A stretch of DNA of 64,000 bases. Origin: Terrimonas sp. GTDB lineage: Bacteria > Bacteroidota > Bacteroidia > Chitinophagales > Chitinophagaceae. Made by a program: the position numbers and the translations under genes. The notes below the pieces were generated by a model. It had not been told where the DNA came from and ran no database searches. It was given only the letters and a program-made list of their open reading frames with translations. Below are positions 1-10,500 of the stretch, in pieces (position 1 is the first letter of the stretch; the number at the start of each line of letters is the position of its first letter). Location: assembly GCA_016125075.1 (NCBI GenBank), contig WGMO01000010.1, positions 124,001 to 188,000 on the forward strand, in the 5' to 3' direction.

Positions 1-329
1 ACGACCAGGCAGGCCCCAAGACTTCAGTGTTCACCCTCACCAGGATTCCGGACGCGCCTGCCTTCAAATCCATTATGTCGAAAACAATCGGTATAAAAGT
101 GATTGTAAATAAGATCCGGGACATCTATTTTATTGGGAATGTAAAATTCCATATCGATAGGGTAGAGGGGCTGGGTTCGTTTATGGAGATTGAAGCCGGG
201 AACTTAAGGGATGCCTCAAAATCTGAGGAAGACCTTCAGACACAATGTAGGTTTTATCTCCGGGAACTGGGAATTGCCGAAAAGGATCTCCTGACAAATT
301 CCTATAGCGATATGCTATCGGTCCATTAG
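1..329 (+). CDS. CYTH domain protein (class IV adenylate cyclase-like), 5' truncated
   Basis: The reading frame is open from the window edge to the TAG at 327-329, so only the C-terminal ~109 residues are present. A GTG at 27 is in frame, but coding-like sequence continues upstream of it, so the start lies outside the window. The segment reading IYFIGNVKFHIDRVEGLGSF is typical of the C-terminal half of CYTH domains (the CyaB/thiamine-triphosphatase tunnel fold), which act on triphosphate substrates using Mg or Mn. The acidic residues at the end of the barrel (D-x-V-E and E-I-E) are the expected metal ligands. Substrate cannot be told from this part: cyclase, thiamine triphosphatase and tripolyphosphatase members exist. 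The gene converges on dnaG with two bases between the stop codons. Confidence 0.75.
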   Translation, partial: DQAGPKTSVFTLTRIPDAPAFKSIMSKTIGIKVIVNKIRDIYFIGNVKFHIDRVEGLGSFMEIEAGNLRDASKSEEDLQTQCRFYLRELGIAEKDLLTNSYSDMLSVH

Positions 330-331
330 TC

Positions 332-2365
332 TCACTTAATGATCACGCTGCCCATTTTCCGGGTCAGTTCCACTTCCAGTTGCTTGAGATGATCGTGGGT
401 CCGGTGCAGGGTTTCATATTCTGTGCTGGAATGGGGTTTTTCCATATCCTCCTGGTTCTGCAAGAGCATCTTCCTTACCTTTTTCAGTTTCAGGTAATTG
501 ATCACTGACTCCACTTCTTCGTGGGTATGGTCCTCATCCATCTTCAGGAACTTCATCAGTTGCTGTTCATTGCCTTCGCCGAGTGTCCGTATAAAATCTT
601 CGTAAGGCTGCTCAAATAATTTTTTCTGGTATCCTGAGCTCTGGCTGAATGCTGTTTTCCATCTTTCGCTTTCCTCATAGGGGAAATTTAACAATGATAC
701 GGCAAAGGCACTAAGCTGGGTATCGGAATGATAGATGAAATGTTGTTTATCGGGCAGCGGTTGTTCATCATGCAGCAGCCGCCTGTATTCCTGCATCAGT
801 TTGACCACTTCGGGATTATCAATCAGCTCTTCATCCATCATTTCGCTGATCATATAGGCAGCCACCAGTTGTTCCTTGTTCATGGGTCGGTTGCCATATT
901 CCATCAGGATGCGTGCAAATTCCCTTTCCTGCAGTTCATCCCTGAACAAAAGGTTGAATGTAGCTTCATCATATCCGGATGCTTCGGCCTGGGCAGCATT
1001 CAGTTCCTGCTGCCTGGCTTCTTCCAATGGAAATTTGCGTTCCATTGTAGTGATCCTTTCCCGGATATATTTATTCACAAGGGTATGCAGACCCGCCTCT
1101 TCGATCTTAAGCAGTTCGGCACATTGTTTTATATAATCCTGTTGCTTGGTGAAATCTTCGGCTTTATTGATCCTGGAAATCGTTTCGGCCACCTGGTTCA
1201 CGACGGCCGCTTTCTTATTGCTGTCGCCTTCTGCATCCCTGAGGGCAATATCGAGCTGGAAAAGGATGACGTCTTTCTTGTTCTGATCAATATATTGCGT
1301 AAAGGCAGCAGCGCCAGCTTTGTTGACATAACTATCAGGATCTTCATTATCGGGCAGGAGTACCAGTTTTACATTCAATCCTTCTTCGAGTGCCAGGTCA
1401 AGACCGCGCAGTGCGGCTTTAATACCGGCAGCATCCCCATCATAAAGGATGGTCAGGTTATTGCTGTATTTTTTGATCAGGCGGAGCTGGTCGGGGGTTA
1501 AGGATGTACCGCCACTGGCTACCACATTTTCAATTCCTGCCTGGTGCAAAGAAATAACATCAGTATATCCTTCCACCAGCAGGCATTCGTCTGCCTTGTC
1601 AATTGCCTGCCTGGCGTGGTAGGAGCCGTAGAGGATCTTACTTTTTACATAGATCTCGTTTTCCGGTGTATTGATATATTTGGGAGCCTTATCGTTTGTT
1701 TTCAGGATCCTGGCCCCAAAACCCAATACCTTGCCACTGTGGTTATGGATCGGGAAGATGATCCTGCCGCGGTAATTATCCTGTAACTGATCGTTCCTGT
1801 TCACCACCAGGCCGGACCGTAACAATAACTCGCGGTTATACCTGGCAGTAACAGCTGCTTTGGCAAAGGCATCCCGTTGTTCCGGGTTATAGCCCAACTG
1901 GAATTTTTTGATCACTTCTTCGCGAAATCCCCTTTCCTTCAGATAGCTAAGTCCGATATCCAGTCCTTCTTCGGTGTTGAAAAGCTGATCACTAAAAAAT
2001 TGCTGGGCAAACCCATTGATGATAAAAAGGCTGTCTGCCACCTGCATTTGCTGACGCTGTTCATCGGAAGCGTATGTCTCTTCGACCTCGATGCCATATT
2101 TCTTCGCCAGCCATTTTAAGGCCTCTACATAGCTGTATTTCTCATGTTCCATGATAAAGCTGATGGAATTACCGCTGCGGCCGCAACCAAAGCACTTATA
2201 GATCTCCTTGGCAGGCGAAACTGTAAACGAGGGGGTCCTTTCATTATGAAAGGGGCAAAGCCCCAGATAATTGGAACCTCGTTTCTTCAATTTGACAAAA
2301 CCACCGATAACATCAATAATATCAATTCGGGCAAGAATTTCCTGTATGGTTTGTTGGCTTATCAA
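332..2365 (-). CDS. dnaG: DNA primase DnaG
   Basis: Makes the RNA primers for DNA replication. The 677-residue protein has the full family layout. The N-terminal CHC2 zinc finger has ligands C37, H40, C58 and C61. The catalytic core and Toprim fold follow, with EGYTDV at 265-270, DGDAAG at 309-314 and D-P-D at 342-344. The C-terminal ~230 residues are the less conserved helicase-binding region. It is longer than the E. coli enzyme (about 580 residues), mostly after the Toprim fold. It does not sit in an rpsU-dnaG-rpoD operon: the neighbours are a convergent CYTH gene and a divergent secreted-protein gene. The ATG at 2363-2365 is followed at once by the conserved primase N-terminus. Confidence 0.97.
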   Translation of the reverse strand: MISQQTIQEILARIDIIDVIGGFVKLKKRGSNYLGLCPFHNERTPSFTVSPAKEIYKCFGCGRSGNSISFIMEHEKYSYVEALKWLAKKYGIEVEETYASDEQRQQMQVADSLFIINGFAQQFFSDQLFNTEEGLDIGLSYLKERGFREEVIKKFQLGYNPEQRDAFAKAAVTARYNRELLLRSGLVVNRNDQLQDNYRGRIIFPIHNHSGKVLGFGARILKTNDKAPKYINTPENEIYVKSKILYGSYHARQAIDKADECLLVEGYTDVISLHQAGIENVVASGGTSLTPDQLRLIKKYSNNLTILYDGDAAGIKAALRGLDLALEEGLNVKLVLLPDNEDPDSYVNKAGAAAFTQYIDQNKKDVILFQLDIALRDAEGDSNKKAAVVNQVAETISRINKAEDFTKQQDYIKQCAELLKIEEAGLHTLVNKYIRERITTMERKFPLEEARQQELNAAQAEASGYDEATFNLLFRDELQEREFARILMEYGNRPMNKEQLVAAYMISEMMDEELIDNPEVVKLMQEYRRLLHDEQPLPDKQHFIYHSDTQLSAFAVSLLNFPYEESERWKTAFSQSSGYQKKLFEQPYEDFIRTLGEGNEQQLMKFLKMDEDHTHEEVESVINYLKLKKVRKMLLQNQEDMEKPHSSTEYETLHRTHDHLKQLEVELTRKMGSVIIK

Positions 2366-2561
2366 TTTCGATCGTCTATTGAAATAAGAAATGCAATTTA
2401 TTGAATTTCAGTCAGGCATCTTGCGATGCTGTATAATAATTTTTATCCAAGATCCGGACAAGAATTAGTGTGTTCAGGCGTTTAGGATCATAAATCCGGT
2501 CATTTCCGGCCTTTCATTAAACCTCAGAGACCCAATCCGGTCTCAAACAAAACATTTTTTT

Positions 2562-3467
2562 ATGAAACCGACCCGTAATTTCTTTTTCTCATTGATCGCT
2601 TTGGCATTGATGAACTTAAGTGCGTATACTCAAAACAGTTCCGGGGTAGATTCCACCGGCCTGCCAGGAGATAATTTTAGCCTCCAGGGCGCATTGCAGA
2701 TGTTCCAGAAAGCTGGTTCACCCGAAGAATTTGAAAAACTCATTAATACAGAAAATAATAACGTCAACAACCTCGACCTGAATGGAGATGGCGAAACCGA
2801 CTATATAAGAGTCATCGACCAATCAGATAAAGATGTGCATGTTTTTGTGTTACAGGTGCCTGTGTCTGAAAATGAGAGCCAGGATATTGCCGTGATTGAG
2901 CTGGAGAAAACAGGAGATGCCAGTGCCATGATCCAGATTATTGGTGATGAAGATATTTACGGAGAAGAAGTGATTGTGGAACCGGATGGGGGCGATGCTG
3001 TGGATAATGACAGCAAGGGTCCATATTTGCAGGCAGCACCTTTTACACCAGAAAGATTGGTGGTAAATGTTTGGTTTTGGCCATCCGTCAGGTACGTATA
3101 TGGCCCGGTTTACAGACCCTGGATTTCACCCTTTAGGTGGAGGGTTTACCCCAACTGGTGGCAGCCCTGGAGACCTTATGCCTGGCATATCTGGCACCCC
3201 CGTTGCAGGGTCTATCACCGTAGTTTCGCCGTAGTACACACCCATCGGGTAATCCGGGCGCATACTCTTTACAAACCCGTGCGGGTGAGTTCTGTCACCG
3301 TTAGGAGCCGTAATGCCGTCGCGATGAATAATTACAGGGTTACAAGAACCAGGACCACGGTAACCGGCCCCAGGGGCAATAAGGCCGTTAAGACCACCAC
3401 TACAGTGCAGGGAAGGGGTGGGAAGGTAAAAGCAAAAAAAACAACCGTGCGCAGGAAAAGAGGTTAA
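2562..3467 (+). CDS. secreted protein of unknown function with W/Y/R-rich C-terminal half
   Basis: A signal peptide covers residues 1 to about 23 (hydrophobic FFFSLIALALMNL, then an AYTQ cleavage region). Residues 72-82 read DLNGDGETDYI, the Asp/Asn/Gly spacing of an EF-hand or dockerin-type calcium loop. This lies in a compact acidic domain (about 45-150) of a kind I believe recurs in Bacteroidota proteins of unknown role. From about residue 165 the composition changes sharply to a Trp/Tyr/Pro/Arg-rich stretch, then a basic Thr-Arg-Lys tail. The protein is probably periplasmic or surface-associated, with the basic tail perhaps binding envelope polymers, but that is inference. A strong terminator follows, so the gene is probably monocistronic. 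I do not recognise a named family. Confidence 0.8.
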   Translation: MKPTRNFFFSLIALALMNLSAYTQNSSGVDSTGLPGDNFSLQGALQMFQKAGSPEEFEKLINTENNNVNNLDLNGDGETDYIRVIDQSDKDVHVFVLQVPVSENESQDIAVIELEKTGDASAMIQIIGDEDIYGEEVIVEPDGGDAVDNDSKGPYLQAAPFTPERLVVNVWFWPSVRYVYGPVYRPWISPFRWRVYPNWWQPWRPYAWHIWHPRCRVYHRSFAVVHTHRVIRAHTLYKPVRVSSVTVRSRNAVAMNNYRVTRTRTTVTGPRGNKAVKTTTTVQGRGGKVKAKKTTVRRKRG

Positions 3468-3510
3468 TCAACATAGTTCCATATCCGTACTCTATCAATA
3501 CCCTTAGTGG

Positions 3511-3535
3511 ACCGGCCTATGGCCGGTCTTTTTGT
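3511..3535 (+). terminator. rho-independent terminator
   Basis: ACCGGCC (3511-3517), a three-base TAT loop, and GGCCGGT (3521-3527) form a perfect 7-bp GC-rich hairpin followed by CTTTTTG. It ends the transcript of the secreted W/Y/R-rich protein gene 44 bases upstream. Confidence 0.85.
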
Positions 3536-3649
3536 GCAAAAAAATGTCTTGATTTTATTGGCAAACTGTAGTAAATTTAATCAAATCCCTTCCCACGGGA
3601 AATCAATCAAGGACGGAAATATATTCTTCATTGTTAAAACTTAAATCCC

Positions 3650-4030
3650 ATGGTGCAAACAGACATCTCGCAGCTTTCCAGGGAATGTGGTGACTGGAGA
3701 GACACACTGCGTTCCCTGCGCGATCAGCTTATCGGCTGCCAATCACAACTCCAGACTTTCGCCTCCCGCTCCCTCTCCAAAGAACAACTTACAGCAGTAG
3801 AACATTTCCACAACCAGTTTCACATTCAGCTTATCAACATCCACGATCTCAAACAGGCAGTAAAGGCCCATGAGCGTCGCATGAAATTCGAAACAACCGC
3901 ACACGAAGGCCAGCTTACCGAAGAAACCGTTGGAGATCATGAAAGTCTATTTGGTCAGTACGAGCATCTTACTTCTTCCCTGAAAGACCTTACCCAAGAA
4001 TTTACCGATTTCACACACCGATCGAAATAA
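3650..4030 (+). CDS. small predicted all-helical protein, unknown
   Basis: 126 residues, rich in Gln, Glu, His and Leu, with heptad-like leucine/hydrophobic spacing over most of its length. It probably forms a helical bundle or coiled coil in the cytoplasm, as there is no signal peptide or membrane segment. It has its own intergenic region on both sides, between the terminator at 3511 and the EF-G-like gene. Codon use is like its neighbours, and the overlapping antisense frame (3743-3940) looks like a shadow. I do not recognise a family. A GTPase-associated role has been neither shown nor excluded. Confidence 0.7.
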   Translation: MVQTDISQLSRECGDWRDTLRSLRDQLIGCQSQLQTFASRSLSKEQLTAVEHFHNQFHIQLINIHDLKQAVKAHERRMKFETTAHEGQLTEETVGDHESLFGQYEHLTSSLKDLTQEFTDFTHRSK

Positions 4031-4157
4031 TATTGCGCTTTAGCGCAGCCTTGAGCAGTATCAGCTTATGAACTAACAGGCTTCATAAGATAATCTCCTA
4101 TTCTATTAAAGATTTGTAGTTCACGAAAATCAATTGTTCACTATTAAATCGTTTGCC

Positions 4158-6293
4158 ATGCCTGAATTTGATACTTCACACGTAAAAAATATTGTCTTGC
4201 TGGGCCATGCAGGCTCAGGTAAGACCACCTTAGCGGAATGCATGCTTTACGAAGCCGGGATCATCAACCGCCGCGGGACCATTGAAGAAAGAAATACCGT
4301 CGGGGATTACCACGAACTCGAGCAGGAGCGGGGTAACTCAATCTTTTCAAAACTGATGCATACCAAGTGGCGTGGGTATAAAATCAATATCCTGGATACC
4401 CCGGGATATGATGATTTTGTAGGGGAAGTGATCTCCGCCTTACGGGTTGCCGATACAGGTGTCATGCTGCTCAATGCCGCGATGGGTGTTGAAGTGGGTA
4501 CCGACGTGATTTGGGATTACACAGAAAAATTCAAGACCCCCATGATATTTGCGGTCAACAAGCTCGACCAGGACAAAGCCGATTTTGATAAGACCGTTCA
4601 ACAGGCCAAAGATCATTTTGGGGCCAGTGTCACCGTTGTTCAATATCCCCTCAACCAGGGGCTTGGGTTTAATACCATTATCGATGTACTCAAGATGACC
4701 ATGTATAAGTTCCCGCTGGAAGGCGGTAAACCGGAAAAACTACCGATACCCGAAGAAGAGCGGGAAAGGGCCAACAAATTACACCAGGACCTGGTAGAAG
4801 CCGTGGCTGTCAATGATGAAACCCTGATGGAACATTACCTCGAAAAAGGGGAGCTCGACGAGGATGAAATGCGTAAGGGCTTGAAACAATCATTGATTAA
4901 CCACGATATCTTTCCCGTATTCTGTCTTTCAGCCGCCCGGGATATGGGTAGTGGACGCCTGATGGGTTTTATCGATAATGTATGTCCCAGCGCCAATGAG
5001 ATGCCCGCCCAGGTTACACAGAACAATACATCCTTACCCAGCGATGCCAACGGACCGGCTGTGATCTTCATATACAAGACTGTTTCAGAATCCCATGTAG
5101 GGGATATGTCCTATTTCAAAGTCTTTTCCGGTACACTTAAATCCGGTATGGAACTGATCAATGAGACCACCGGCAGTTCTGAAAAATTCAACCAGCTTTT
5201 CATGATGGAAGGCAGCAAACGCATCAATACCAATGAACTGGTGGCAGGGGATATCGGTGCAACCCTTAAGCTTAAAAACACTCATGTCAATAATACGCTC
5301 CATATCAAAGGCAAGAACCTCGAACTGGAGCCCATCGTATTTCCGAACCCCAATATGAGCATTGCCATTGAGCCTGCCAAAAAAGGGGATGAAGAGAAAC
5401 TTTCACAGGCCCTCCACCAGTTAAGGGAGGAAGACCCGACGCTCATTGTTGAAGTATCACCCGAGCTCAAACAGACCCTGATCTATTGCCAGGGCGATAT
5501 GCACCTGGCCGTAGCGAAATGGAAGATCGAACACCTGCACAAGGTGGAAGTAAAATTCGAAAAGCCACGTATCCCATACCGTGAGACGATCAGGAAGATG
5601 GCCGAGAGCAGTTATCGCCACAAAAAGCAATCGGGTGGGGCGGGACAGTTCGGAGAAGTATATATGCGGATTGAACCCTGGCACGAGGGTATGCCCGACC
5701 CCAAAGGACTGAATGTAAGAGGAAGGGATGAATACCCGCTTGACTGGGGTGGCAAACTCGTTTTTTACAACTGTATCGTCGGGGGTGCCATCGATACCCG
5801 CTTCCTGCCCTCCATTCTGAAAGGCGTCATGGAAAAGATGCAGGAAGGCCCCTTAACAGGGTCCTATGTCAGGGACGTGCGGGTCTCCGTCTATGATGGT
5901 AAGATGCATCCGGTTGACAGTAATGATATCAGTTTTAAAATTGCGGGGCTCCAGGCATTCCGCCAGGCCTTTAACCAGGCCGATCCGCAACTGCTGGAAC
6001 CGATCTACCATGTGGAGGTACTCTGTCCTGATGAACTGACCGGTTCCGTTATGGGCGATTTGCAAACCCGCCGTGCCATTGTGGAAGGCATGGATACTGA
6101 GGGGCATTTCCAGAAGATCATCGCAAGGGTGCCCCTGGCAGAAATGGATGGCTATTCCAGCGCAGTACGCAGCATTACACAGGGAAGGGCAAAATTCAAG
6201 ATGCATTTTAAAGAATATGCAGCCGTTCCCTACGACCTGCAACGTAAACTGACCGAAGAATATAATAAAGAAGAGAAAGCTGAATTAGTTTAA
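4158..6293 (+). CDS. EF-G-like translational GTPase (FusA2-type)
   Basis: A 711-residue protein with the full five-domain EF-G layout. With the ATG at 4158 as start, the P loop GHAGSGKTT is at 16-24, the G3 box DTPGY at 80-84, and the NKLD box at 134-137; EF-G domains II to V follow. It differs from canonical EF-G in key places. The G3 histidine that positions the hydrolytic water is Tyr84 (DTPGY instead of DTPGH), and the switch I motif RGITI reads RGNSI. These changes mark the EF-G-2/FusA2 group, usually a second copy beside a normal fusA, with a poorly defined role on the ribosome. A TTG at 4134 is in frame, but the protein aligns with the family from MPEFDTSH, so the ATG is preferred. The gene stands alone, away from ribosomal-protein operons, and ends in a terminator. 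Confidence 0.9.
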   Translation: MPEFDTSHVKNIVLLGHAGSGKTTLAECMLYEAGIINRRGTIEERNTVGDYHELEQERGNSIFSKLMHTKWRGYKINILDTPGYDDFVGEVISALRVADTGVMLLNAAMGVEVGTDVIWDYTEKFKTPMIFAVNKLDQDKADFDKTVQQAKDHFGASVTVVQYPLNQGLGFNTIIDVLKMTMYKFPLEGGKPEKLPIPEEERERANKLHQDLVEAVAVNDETLMEHYLEKGELDEDEMRKGLKQSLINHDIFPVFCLSAARDMGSGRLMGFIDNVCPSANEMPAQVTQNNTSLPSDANGPAVIFIYKTVSESHVGDMSYFKVFSGTLKSGMELINETTGSSEKFNQLFMMEGSKRINTNELVAGDIGATLKLKNTHVNNTLHIKGKNLELEPIVFPNPNMSIAIEPAKKGDEEKLSQALHQLREEDPTLIVEVSPELKQTLIYCQGDMHLAVAKWKIEHLHKVEVKFEKPRIPYRETIRKMAESSYRHKKQSGGAGQFGEVYMRIEPWHEGMPDPKGLNVRGRDEYPLDWGGKLVFYNCIVGGAIDTRFLPSILKGVMEKMQEGPLTGSYVRDVRVSVYDGKMHPVDSNDISFKIAGLQAFRQAFNQADPQLLEPIYHVEVLCPDELTGSVMGDLQTRRAIVEGMDTEGHFQKIIARVPLAEMDGYSSAVRSITQGRAKFKMHFKEYAAVPYDLQRKLTEEYNKEEKAELV

Positions 6294-6319
6294 TTTTATC
6301 ATTCAGGAATTTGATTGAA

Positions 6320-6347
6320 TAGGGGCAGAAAGTTCTGCCCCTATTTT
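6320..6347 (+). terminator. rho-independent terminator after the EF-G-like gene
   Basis: TAGGGGCAGA (6320-6329), loop AAGT, and TCTGCCCCTA (6334-6343) form a perfect 10-bp stem followed by TTTT. Confidence 0.88.
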
Positions 6348-6552
6348 CATCCTGGTGTATTAATGTAGGTAAACATTCTTATATTCAGATGGTATTCGAT
6401 GACCTGAATTGATAAAAAATGGTTAACAGCATCCTATATTCATATAAACTTACGACCGGTTTTTGAACCCTACTAAAATAGATTGTATGCATTCAGCCAA
6501 AAAGCGTTTTTTGACCGATTTCTTGAACCGTGTTGGCACATATAAAATAATT

Positions 6553-7065
6553 ATGAGAAAAAACAAAATGATCCTGACGGGGCTCACTATCTTCACTTTA
6601 CTGATAACAGGTTTGCATTGTACAGAAAAAAAGGAAGCAGCTAATAAAAATGGGGCATCATCCCCGGCACTATCCGAATCGGAAAGTAAGACCCAGGTTT
6701 GGAAGATGGAAGAAATATACTGGGATTATGTTCAAAAAAATGACACGGTTGCCTATAAAAAACTATGGCATGATGATTTTATCGGTTATCCCAGCTTTGG
6801 AGATGGAGTTGCCGACAAATCCAGGATTGCCGTTTGGATCCCGGCTTTACATGAGGATAAAAATTTACAATTCAGCTATTCTTTACATAAAAAAGCAGTG
6901 AATGCGATAGCCGATGTGGTAATCGTATTTTATGACGCCGATGAAATTTGGCGGGATAAACAAAATAATGTGGTGAAGCAAGTTCCCCTGAAACTTACAC
7001 ATACCTGGAAAAAATACGGTAATGACTGGATGATTCTTGGCGGAATGGCGGCAGAGAAAAAATAA
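6553..7065 (+). CDS. DUF4440/SnoaL-like small lipoprotein
   Basis: 170 residues from the ATG at 6553. An in-frame TTG at 6463 would add 30 non-conserved residues ahead of a clear signal peptide and is rejected. The signal sequence ends in a lipobox-like stretch LLITGLHC, so the protein is probably a lipoprotein in the cell envelope. The rest has the NTF2-fold pattern of DUF4440 proteins: an early helix with an I-Y-W-D-Y-V stretch, then H-D-D-F-I-G-Y-P, then a closing T-H-T-W-K-K-Y-G-N-D-W-M-I-L strand. Family members range from catalytic-dead ligand binders to small hydrolases or isomerases, and nothing here fixes the function. It shares a terminator with the convergent katG. Confidence 0.8.
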   Translation: MRKNKMILTGLTIFTLLITGLHCTEKKEAANKNGASSPALSESESKTQVWKMEEIYWDYVQKNDTVAYKKLWHDDFIGYPSFGDGVADKSRIAVWIPALHEDKNLQFSYSLHKKAVNAIADVVIVFYDADEIWRDKQNNVVKQVPLKLTHTWKKYGNDWMILGGMAAEKK

Positions 7066-7083
7066 TATACTAATCAAACTAAA

Positions 7084-7112
7084 AAAGGCGGCCCTTATCG
7101 GACCGCCTTTTG
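7084..7112. terminator. bidirectional terminator between the DUF4440-like gene and katG
   Basis: AAAAGGCGG and CCGCCTTTT flank the CCCTTATCGGA loop region, giving a hairpin with A-tract and T-tract flanks. It can serve both the plus-strand lipoprotein gene and the minus-strand katG. Confidence 0.8.
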
Positions 7113-7130
7113 ATTTTATTAAAGATAGTT

Positions 7131-9638
<2,508 letters not shown>

Positions 9639-9800
9639 TTACATTTTACCGAACACTAGTCTGTAGTAGGGATCTTCCATGATATTGACGTCAATAAGGG
9701 TATCTGCACTGGCCAGCAAAAATAACGGATCAGGCTTTTTTTGGTTTTGCAGGGTGTCAATACCGTATTCCAATATCCCAGAAAATGATCCGAAACTCAT
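9639..9800 (-). CDS. possible small protein (53 residues), unknown
   Basis: A minus-strand frame runs from an ATG at 9798-9800 to a TAA at 9639-9641. An in-frame stop lies eight codons upstream, so it cannot be much longer. The translation begins MSFGSFSG, contains LLASADTLIDVNIMEDPYY and ends LVFGKM. Composition is balanced, with few rare residues and codons like those of neighbouring genes. That is unusual for chance sequence in this AT-rich gap. It sits upstream of katG on the same strand, 270 bases away. It could be a small cytoplasmic protein or the remnant of a larger gene. I do not recognise a family. Confidence 0.35.
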   Translation of the reverse strand: MSFGSFSGILEYGIDTLQNQKKPDPLFLLASADTLIDVNIMEDPYYRLVFGKM

Positions 9801-10000
9801 GGAAGTGATGGCAGTAAAAGGTTATCGATTGCCGTGAAAGCAAGGTAGCGTCGCAACCTGGTCTGTTCCCTTATAAATTCTATCTTTTTTATTCCAATTC
9901 TTAAATTCAGTTTTGTTGAGCGTGGTAAGCAAAAACATGAAACGTAATTTGGTTTTTTGCCGGCCCGCACTTAACTTTTACAGGACATCAGACCTATCCA

Positions 10001-10387
10001 ATGGGAATTCACCTAACCATCGAAGAGCGGGAAAGCTATATTTTAGCTGTTACTTCCGGGAAACGGGAAGAAGGGCGTCAGGTGGATAGTGCCATCGAAA
10101 TATTTCAAAAAATAGGGATTGCCTGCAGGGAAAAAGGGATTAACAAAATCCTTTTTATTTCAAAGGCCACAGGAAAATTAGGGGTTTTCAATGTCCTTTT
10201 TATCTTAGAAAATTTTGAAAGAATTGGCTGGAGCCGTGAATTTCAATTAGCCTATGTAAACCTGAACGAAAACACCCTCCCGGATACCCGTTTCGGTGAG
10301 AATGCCGCCGCCAACAGAGGTTATCATAAAATAAAAGTATTTGCCAACGAAGAACGGGCAAGGGAATGGTTAATGATTGATATGTAA
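10001..10387 (+). CDS. SpoIIAA-like (STAS-fold) protein
   Basis: 128 residues, no signal peptide. The pattern of an opening strand with a Y-I-L-A-V-T-S-G segment, a helix (I-E-I-F-Q-K-I-G), an I-N-K-I-L-F-I-S strand, and a closing A-A-N-R-G-Y-H-K-I-K-V-F followed by E-E-R-A-R-E-W-L matches the SpoIIAA-like family of single-domain STAS/CRAL-TRIO-type proteins. The A-A-N-R-G near the C-terminus is a common feature of that family. Such proteins are thought to bind small hydrophobic ligands or protein partners, but few have a known role. There is no neighbouring anti-sigma kinase, so a partner-switch role is not supported. Confidence 0.7.
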   Translation: MGIHLTIEERESYILAVTSGKREEGRQVDSAIEIFQKIGIACREKGINKILFISKATGKLGVFNVLFILENFERIGWSREFQLAYVNLNENTLPDTRFGENAAANRGYHKIKVFANEERAREWLMIDM

Positions 10388-10500
10388 TTCCTGAAAAACA
10401 AATTCCGGCTATTCCTAACTTCCCGCTTCACAACCACGTGCGATAAAATCCATTCTGCTTTCTTTTAATTTCATATATTCAAGGCTGTAACCAAAACAAC

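Noticed and set aside
728-1501. 257-residue plus-strand open frame inside dnaG
   Set aside because: Antisense to a clear primase with complete motifs. The translation is rich in Phe, Ile and Gln and has no coherent domain; it is a shadow of dnaG.
3511-3535. Hairpin considered as a riboswitch or attenuator for the downstream small gene
   Set aside because: Perfect stem with a T-run directly after a stop codon; a simple terminator explains it.
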